In this document: positions 58,801-64,000 of the stretch, piece by piece
Numbering within the stretch: the stretch's first letter is position 1
Layout of the letters: the number at the start of each line of letters is the position of its first letter
NCBI GenBank assembly: GCA_963776055.1
Contig: CAVZLD010000009.1
Location: forward strand, 310,001-374,000
Length of the DNA: 64,000 nt
Source: CAVZLD01 sp963776055
Lineage (GTDB): Bacteria > Planctomycetota > Planctomycetia > Pirellulales > Pirellulaceae
Direction: 5' to 3'
Notes under the pieces: generated by a model
The model's input: the letters and a program-made list of their open reading frames with translations, nothing else
Told to the model about the DNA's origin: nothing
Database searches by the model: none
Program-made: the position numbers and the translations under genes

Positions 58801-59646
58801 CGACCTTTCGGCTCGCGCTTGCTCCGGCGCCATGTATCCGACGGTGCCCACGATCGCTCCCGACTGCGTCGCGCCATCACTGGCCTCGACCAGTTTCGCC
58901 AGTCCAAAGTCGGTGATCTGTGCGTTGTCGCTCGAGTCGATCAGAATATTCCGCGGCTTGAGATCTCGGTGTAAGATTCCTCGTTGATGCGCATGATGGA
59001 CCGCCTCGGCGACATCGGCCATCAGCGCGGCTGCCGTACGCGGTCGATTGACGTACTCTTCCATCCGTCGAGTCAGATCACCACCTTCGATCAGCTTCAT
59101 GCTGAAATAGTGATGCCCTTCCCACTGGCCCACCTCGTAGATGGGCACGATGTGCGGGTGATCCAGACGAGCGGCGGCCTCCGCCTCGCGATGAAAGCGC
59201 TCAATGTCGATGTCGGAGGCAAATTGACCGGCCAAAATCATCTTCAGGGCGACCGGTCTTCCGAGACTGAGCTGATTCGCTCGATACACGACGCCCATTC
59301 CGCCACGCGCGATCTCCTCGATCAATTCGTAGTCGCCGAAGCGATAGCCGTGCGGTGGGAGAGACGTGAAGCGACGCGGCGTAAAGCCCTCCGTTGAGCA
59401 TTCCCCGCGTGGCCGGTCCTGCGATGCTTGCTCCGACAACGCTTCGCGCAACGGCTCCGTCCACCGGTGAAAATGTTCCTCGTCTGCGAAGAACTCACGC
59501 AGCGCATCGGCAAGGTCGGGGTGTTGTTGGAACAACTGCTCGCGATCGACCGAGCCTTGCTGCTGAACGCTCGCCAGATATTCCGCGATCAACCGATCCA
59601 GACGTCGCTCTTGCTCATCACTCAGCGGGAGACGTTCGCCGGCCAT
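55863..59646 (-). CDS. Ser/Thr protein kinase with C-terminal WD40-like repeats (frameshifted; minisatellite insert)
   Basis: The corrected protein is about 1,260 residues. The N-terminal Hanks-type kinase (about 106-380) has the glycine loop IARGGMGVVY, Lys135 (VALKM), the catalytic loop HRDLKPRN with Asp228, DFG with Asp246 and 'GYMAPEQA'. A single transmembrane helix (WALGSLAILCLVLFLPWWFW) leads to a coiled stretch, then WD40-like blades ('HEVLVWDLEQRRL', 'IAVWDVLRGREVW') to the C-terminus. One extra base near 58163 separates 'KPEDIRA' from 'IPSQAELRSEAVRTLL'. Between two blades (57150-57460) an in-frame repeat array adds about 100 residues. It is the last gene of a likely unit with the ECF sigma factor and the secreted protein. 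Start 59646 has GGAGGA upstream. Confidence 0.88.
57185..57400. repeat. Imperfect minisatellite inside the kinase-WD40 gene
   Basis: CATGGCCTGTCCCTGCG or close variants begin units at about 57188, 57229, 57274 and 57343 on the plus strand. Two also share 'GAGGCCTCCTGCAG(G)AATGCT'. Spacing varies from about 40 to 70 bp. The inverse word (GGCCTGTCCCTGCG on the minus strand) is part of the normal coding sequence at about 57456-57470. The array is translated in frame in the minus-strand gene. Confidence 0.75.
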
Positions 59647-59774
59647 GCATTCCTCCAACGGCGAGACACCGGCGATCCCGGGCCACAGGGGCCATTCGTC
59701 CGCTGCGGCTGCTAGGTGATCGAACGTCGTGGAAATGGTCGAGCGTTCGAAGCAGTGCTGGCCTACCGCGAGTC

Positions 59775-60794
59775 CTACGGCTGAGAGGAACTCGTCGAAT
59801 CGGCGGAGGATGGATCAGGTTCCTGCAGCGTCATCGTCATCTCCATGACCATGTCCTGCTCCATTTTCTGCCCCAGGATGTCGATGCTCATCTTCATCTT
59901 CGTCCGACTCTGCGACTCATACAAGAGACCTGCCTCGGCATCGAAGTACAACATGCCTTCGCCGGACTGTTCGCGGATTCCTACGATCCCTTGCTGTTTT
60001 TCCGCATCCTGGCCCGCCTTTGCGGGGGATTCGCCCGGTGGATCTGCTTCCGCCGCGTCTTGCGCTTCGTCATCCGCCTGGAACTGAATCGTGAGCGCAA
60101 TCTTCTCCAGCGAACGACCGTCTCGCACCTCCGTGCCTTCGTAGCGAGAGGAGGTCACAATCTTCATCTGTCCCAGAATCGGGTTCTTCAGGGTCGACTC
60201 GGTCTGCCAGCTCTGGCCGGGCGTCACCGGACCTTCGGGTAGGACGCCCATTTCACTGAACTGCTTCATCCAATCATCGGAGAAGAGGTTGCCGAACTGA
60301 CCACCTCCGGCGAGTTGGTTGACCTTGTCGAGGAATCCCTTGGGCAGTTTCATCTCCTTGACTTGGCCACGCGGCGTGTACACCGTCAACATCGGTCGGT
60401 TGACAAACGACTCCAGCATCGGCCCGATCATTGTGGCTAAGCCGGTCGGTTTCTCGTCGCTCGTCGAATCGTATTCCATCATGATTCCCTGGGGAGATTG
60501 CATTCGCATTCGGAACGTGTCAACGACTTGTTCAATGGTCATCGTGCCATCGTCGGTCACTGACTTCACATCCCATTTCATGGTCATTGTTTGCGATGTG
60601 TTGAATTTCATGGGGGGAGTATTGGCCGGCCTCAACTCCTGCTGGATTTGTTGCTCAATCTGATAGTCCAAGCTCGCGCCTGACTCCAGTTTCCAACGCA
60701 ACAACTTCTGTGCGGCGGCAGGTTGGGCGGTCCACAATCCGACCGTCACGAGGCAAACGGGCATCAGGATTCTCCAGCGGTGAGAGTAGTTCAC
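59775..60794 (-). CDS. Secreted protein of unknown function
   Basis: The 339-residue protein starts with GTG 60794 (GAGGAG five bases upstream), giving 'NYSHRWRILMPVCLVTVGLWTAQPAAAQ', a signal peptide with an AQPAAAQ-like cleavage region. The mature protein is beta-rich ('LLRWKLESGASLDYQI', 'MTMKWDVKSVTDDG', 'LTIQFQADDEAQD') and rich in Met/Gln/Thr; it resembles the DUF6263-like secreted family, though I am not sure. An acidic low-complexity stretch (about 235-275) and a Ser-rich tail follow. It lies between the ECF sigma factor and the kinase gene on the same strand, so is probably regulated with them. Confidence 0.6.
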   Translation of the reverse strand: MNYSHRWRILMPVCLVTVGLWTAQPAAAQKLLRWKLESGASLDYQIEQQIQQELRPANTPPMKFNTSQTMTMKWDVKSVTDDGTMTIEQVVDTFRMRMQSPQGIMMEYDSTSDEKPTGLATMIGPMLESFVNRPMLTVYTPRGQVKEMKLPKGFLDKVNQLAGGGQFGNLFSDDWMKQFSEMGVLPEGPVTPGQSWQTESTLKNPILGQMKIVTSSRYEGTEVRDGRSLEKIALTIQFQADDEAQDAAEADPPGESPAKAGQDAEKQQGIVGIREQSGEGMLYFDAEAGLLYESQSRTKMKMSIDILGQKMEQDMVMEMTMTLQEPDPSSADSTSSSQP

Positions 60795-60891
60795 AGTGTT
60801 TCTCCTCGAAGAATTTGGTTGCGTAAAAAGGGAGGAATTCATTTTTGCGCGCCGGAGCATCGATGGGAGCACGGCGTGGCCGCCTGTTGAA

Positions 60892-61458
60892 TCACGATGC
60901 ATCGGAGCCTGATATTTGTAGCCGCTGGCGTAGCGTGCGCAAGCCGCGCTTCAGGAGTCCTCCCACGGCGGCGGGTGAACGTTCCAAGTGTTGGGCGATT
61001 TGCTCCAAACGCCAGCCCTCCAGGTGATGCAGAACGACCGCCTCACGCTGGGCCTCGGGCAAATCGGAAAGGGCATCGGCCAGCGCCCACAGTTGCTCGT
61101 TGCGCTGCGCTCGCTGACTGGGGGACGAGTCGTGGGTTGCGAGAAACTGCTCCAGTCGACAGGCCGACTTGTCGAGGGCTGCCTCCAACGAACGTTCTCG
61201 CGCGATGTCGCGTTTCTGTCGTCCCAGATCACGCGCCACATTGGCAAGTTGTCGAGCGAGGATCTGCCGCAGCCACGCCGCGGTTTCGGCATCGCTGCGG
61301 CCGCGGAAGTCCTTCATTCCCGCCACCGCCTGCACGAGCGTCTGCTGGACCACGTCGGAGGCCCCCAGCTTGCCTTGAAGTCGCGATCCGACCTGCAGTC
61401 GCGCGAGCATCGTTAAATAGCCGCGAAATCTCTCGAGGTCGACCGATCGTTCATCCAC
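60892..61458 (-). CDS. ECF RNA polymerase sigma factor
   Basis: The 188-residue protein has sigma region 2 ('LQGKLGASDVVQQTLVQAV', 'WLRQILARQLANVARDLGR') and region 4 ('LSDLPEAQREAVVLHHLEGW', HTH 'EQIAQHLERSPAAVGGLLKRGLRTL'). This is the planctomycete ECF class found next to Ser/Thr kinases. No anti-sigma factor is adjacent, which fits control by phosphorylation through the kinase downstream; that is inference. It is the first gene of the unit running to 55863. Confidence 0.9.
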   Translation of the reverse strand: MDERSVDLERFRGYLTMLARLQVGSRLQGKLGASDVVQQTLVQAVAGMKDFRGRSDAETAAWLRQILARQLANVARDLGRQKRDIARERSLEAALDKSACRLEQFLATHDSSPSQRAQRNEQLWALADALSDLPEAQREAVVLHHLEGWRLEQIAQHLERSPAAVGGLLKRGLRTLRQRLQISGSDAS

Positions 61459-61557
61459 AAATGGGCTCCTCTTCGTGCTCTATCATCCTGGACACCGTTG
61501 CCGGCGACCCCGGGCGCGCTGAGAAAACTTCAGGACCAACACCGGCCCATCCGCAGC

Positions 61558-63849
61558 TCATGCCGGGTCCCACGTCACGATTTCTTCTCGCTTCACCGAG
61601 ATTTCCCGCTGTTTCCAGCGGATATCGGGTGCGCCGCGGCCGTGGTAGATCCGCACCTGACATGCTTCCTCCAACGGGTGGTCGTCGCGCGGTTGGATGG
61701 CAAATAACGTGGGTTCGTCGTACTCCTTGCCATTCCACGATTGGGCCAGGAAGGCGACCAGACTCGGGCCCTCGACCACGAATCCAAACACAGGCAGCCA
61801 CACTTCGCCGCCGAATCGGGTCGTCACCGAGGCGGGGTGCTCGCCCAGATTCACCCAAACGCGTGTCGCCGACGGTCCGACTCCATACGTGGCCTGACGG
61901 ATCGATCGGTCGTCCGTCAGGAACTGCAGGCGGGTCAGACGCTGGTGGGCCGTCGCGGCATGCAGCGGCCCGAGAACCTCGTGCGTGTTCTTCAGGAAAA
62001 TGTCGAGCGGATGATGCCCCGCCGCCCAACCCTGGTCGGCCTGGATCCACAGTGACTCCTTCGAGGGAGGGGCTTGCGACGCGGAATTCTTCCAGTAGAG
62101 ATGATCAGGGACGGAATGGTAGTGCAACGGGCGGGCACACAGGATGTGATGAGCGACATACTCCGCCGCCTGATCAGCCGCGTAGCCATACTTGCCATAA
62201 CAGATCTGGCAGTCGTGATAGACCATTTCCCAGAACGGGATGACCGTCGCACCCAGGCTCGCCGGATCGAGATTATGAAAGTACTTGCCCGAAACGCCCA
62301 CCAGACCCTCGAAGAAATCACTGTGCGGCAAAGCCCACTCCCGACCGCATTCACTTCCGAAGAGCCCAAATTGCTGACGAGCCGCATCGCTCAATCGAAT
62401 CTTCCAGGCAATATCTTCGTTTCGATCCAGGGGATGGTGGGGGTCGGCACATTCTCGCGGGCCGACCGCATAGGTCGTATCAATGAAATACGACCACGGA
62501 TGAAAGAGCTGGTGGATCGCCGGGAGGTTCTGCGGTCGCATCGCCATCTTCAACTGGTTCGTGCACAGACCATGTAGGCCCTTCCGCCCAGCCAACGTCC
62601 GCCCTCGACCAGCGTGCCGTCGGCGCGCTTCTCGATAAGGGCCGGGTCCCAACTGGCGGCATCGCGATAGAGGTCTTGATAATTGTCGTGCAAACAACCG
62701 ACGTAACCGAGCCGCTGGATACGCTCCATCGCCGCCGATAACTGTTCGTTGCCGCCGCACTCGGGATTGGCCGGCAGGTTGTCCGGATGCCGGCAATCGT
62801 AACCTCCCTCCGTCCAACCGCCCAACATGAACAGGCACCGGTCGACGTCCAAATCGTGACGCAGGTGCTCGGCAATCTGGGCTGCCTCGTCGAACGTCCA
62901 ATGCACGGTGACCGATTCCTCCTCCGTGCTTTCCTCATTCATTCGGCGGGCAAGGCAGGTCCATAACTTGACATTGGACGCCCCCACCATCCGTTCCGCG
63001 TGAGGATCGCGCCGAATCTTGTCCCGCAGCGTAATGGCCGTGCCACGCTGTTCGGCCAGACGCCGATATCCGGTGGCCACGGTGTTCCAGTCTCCTGGGC
63101 CCAGCGGATGCAAGCGTAACTCGCACGCCGATCGGCGAAGGTGAAAACGCGTGATCAGCTGATGCAAACTGCTGGCCTCCGCCGCGGGGCCCCCGCAGCT
63201 CGGCCGTCACGTAGGCATCGTCCCAGTCGACGATTAGTGCCGATCCGCTCTTGACCAAGCCGAGCATATTCATGTGGCAACCCTCGTAGTCGGATGTGCC
63301 AAACGAACGCTCGAACGTCGCGCCCCGCTGTGCCGAGATCAAGAGCCCCTCGCGACAGGGAACGATCACATGTCCCTGTTCCTTCGAGGATACAACGAGC
63401 AACTCCTCCAAAAGCCGCATCTGGTCCAGGCCTTCCGCCGTGAGACGCAGACTGCGGCCCGCGTCGATCAGTTCCCACGTGATGCGAACGGCGGGCGACT
63501 TCTGCCAGAGAACGATCTGCGTGTCATTGGCTTGGCAATCGTCAAACCGGTCTGCGATCGACGGTTGCAGTTGGTCCCACGCGCAAGTTCCCTCCGTCGG
63601 CCAGCGAATATTCGAGCGTTTGTCCCACAGCGACCAGCGACCGGTGTTGCGGTCCAGTTCGATTTTTAAGTGGGGACTTTCCAGTACGGCCGATGGAGTG
63701 GCCGCGGAAGGAGTCTCGCCGGCGGCTCGAACGATCCCACTCGACGCGATCAAGCACAGCAGCAGCAGCGGTCGAAGGTGGCGGCTGATCCCGCTTACTC
63801 GCGCGAGCATCGTGTTGCTGTGTCGGCCATGAAAGGTTTTTCTGGTCAC
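61558..63849 (-). CDS. Secreted glycosidase-like protein (DUF5696-like, two frameshifts)
   Basis: The reconstructed protein is about 763 residues. It starts at GTG 63849 (AAGGA upstream) with a signal peptide (LRPLLLLCLIASSGIVRA). The N-terminal domain is beta-rich ('LKIELDRNTGRWSLWDKRS'). The middle (about 250-480) looks like a TIM-barrel hydrolase: 'FMLGGWTEGGYDCRHPDNLPA', 'GYVGCLHDNYQDLYRDAASW'. A C-terminal beta domain follows. One extra C in a C4 run near 63198 and one missing base near 62570 restore the frame. The pattern recalls DUF5696/GH101-like carbohydrate-active proteins; I am not sure of the family. It begins about 150 bp from the right edge and is not cut by it. Confidence 0.6.
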
Positions 63850-64000
63850 GTTCCTTCTCCCGTTGGGTTGGCCATGAAAGGCTGAAGATCTTCCGCCGGT
63901 GCGTTGCCAAGGCGGAGAATTCGGGTTCCACGGGCACTCCATCCCCAATCCCCATCTTGACGCAGCAAGAAGGGGGCGTGGTCCGCTCCTTCAGCCGGTC

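Noticed and set aside
1..64000. tRNA, rRNA, riboswitch or CRISPR array
   Set aside because: No clover-leaf with a T-loop, no rRNA core sequence and no direct repeats with regular spacers were seen; the tandem repeats found have no spacers.

Overview
The window looks like a high-GC chromosomal segment of a planctomycete, most likely a Pirellulales-type lineage. The evidence is N-terminal 'LEDRxLxS/A' extracellular-protein motifs without classical signal peptides, dockerin-like plus PEP-CTERM surface proteins, an ECF sigma factor next to a Ser/Thr kinase with WD40-like repeats, a DUF819 membrane protein, TPR-sulfotransferases, and intergenic palindromes whose chance translation gives 'NPKRxRG'. 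No rRNA, tRNA, CRISPR array, prophage or autonomous transposon is visible.

Layout. 0-3.5 kb: signalling genes (tail of a hybrid histidine kinase, a receiver-HATPase protein, a double PilZ protein). 3.8-9.3 kb: housekeeping (small membrane peptide, apt, a SigA-like sigma factor, ribosomal protein S1, an acyltransferase, queC). 9.4-14.2 kb: a lipoprotein, an Nramp-like transporter fused in frame to an LD-carboxypeptidase (S66) domain, a small Cys-rich protein and a GT4 glycosyltransferase. 14.3-20.4 kb: an overlapping AddB-like/AddA-like helicase-nuclease pair. 20.4-28.1 kb: HtrA-type protease, a secreted cadherin-like/TIM-barrel-like protein, HflX, a short-chain dehydrogenase and an RluA-type pseudouridine synthase. 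28.3-33.5 kb: a Tad-like vWFA protein and a NatA/NatB-CPBP ABC exporter. 33.6-50.6 kb: a cell-surface block of two TPR-sulfotransferases, two related dockerin/PEP-CTERM proteins, an endonuclease/exonuclease/phosphatase protein with the same C-terminal module, a small PEP-CTERM protein and a lamin-tail/CotH/dockerin protein of about 2,160 residues. 50.6-55.5 kb: DUF819 protein, NlpC/P60 peptidase and an OPT transporter. 55.8-61.5 kb: an ECF sigma factor, a secreted protein and a Ser/Thr kinase-WD40 protein on the minus strand. 61.5-63.9 kb: a secreted glycosidase-like protein.

A dominant property is sequence quality. By my reading thirteen clear genes need about 28 single-base corrections to read through, and about 22 of these are one-base insertions. 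Adjacent frames continue the same conserved domains at each break, so I join the pieces into single genes and regard the breaks as probable assembly errors rather than pseudogenes.

Non-coding regions hold several repeats: a 124-bp tandem of REP-like hairpins (38.4-38.7 kb), a MITE-like element with 32-bp terminal inverted repeats and a 14-bp direct repeat (55.6-55.9 kb), a GC-rich hairpin element (43.8-44.0 kb), and minisatellites at 53.3 kb and inside the kinase-WD40 gene near 57.3 kb.
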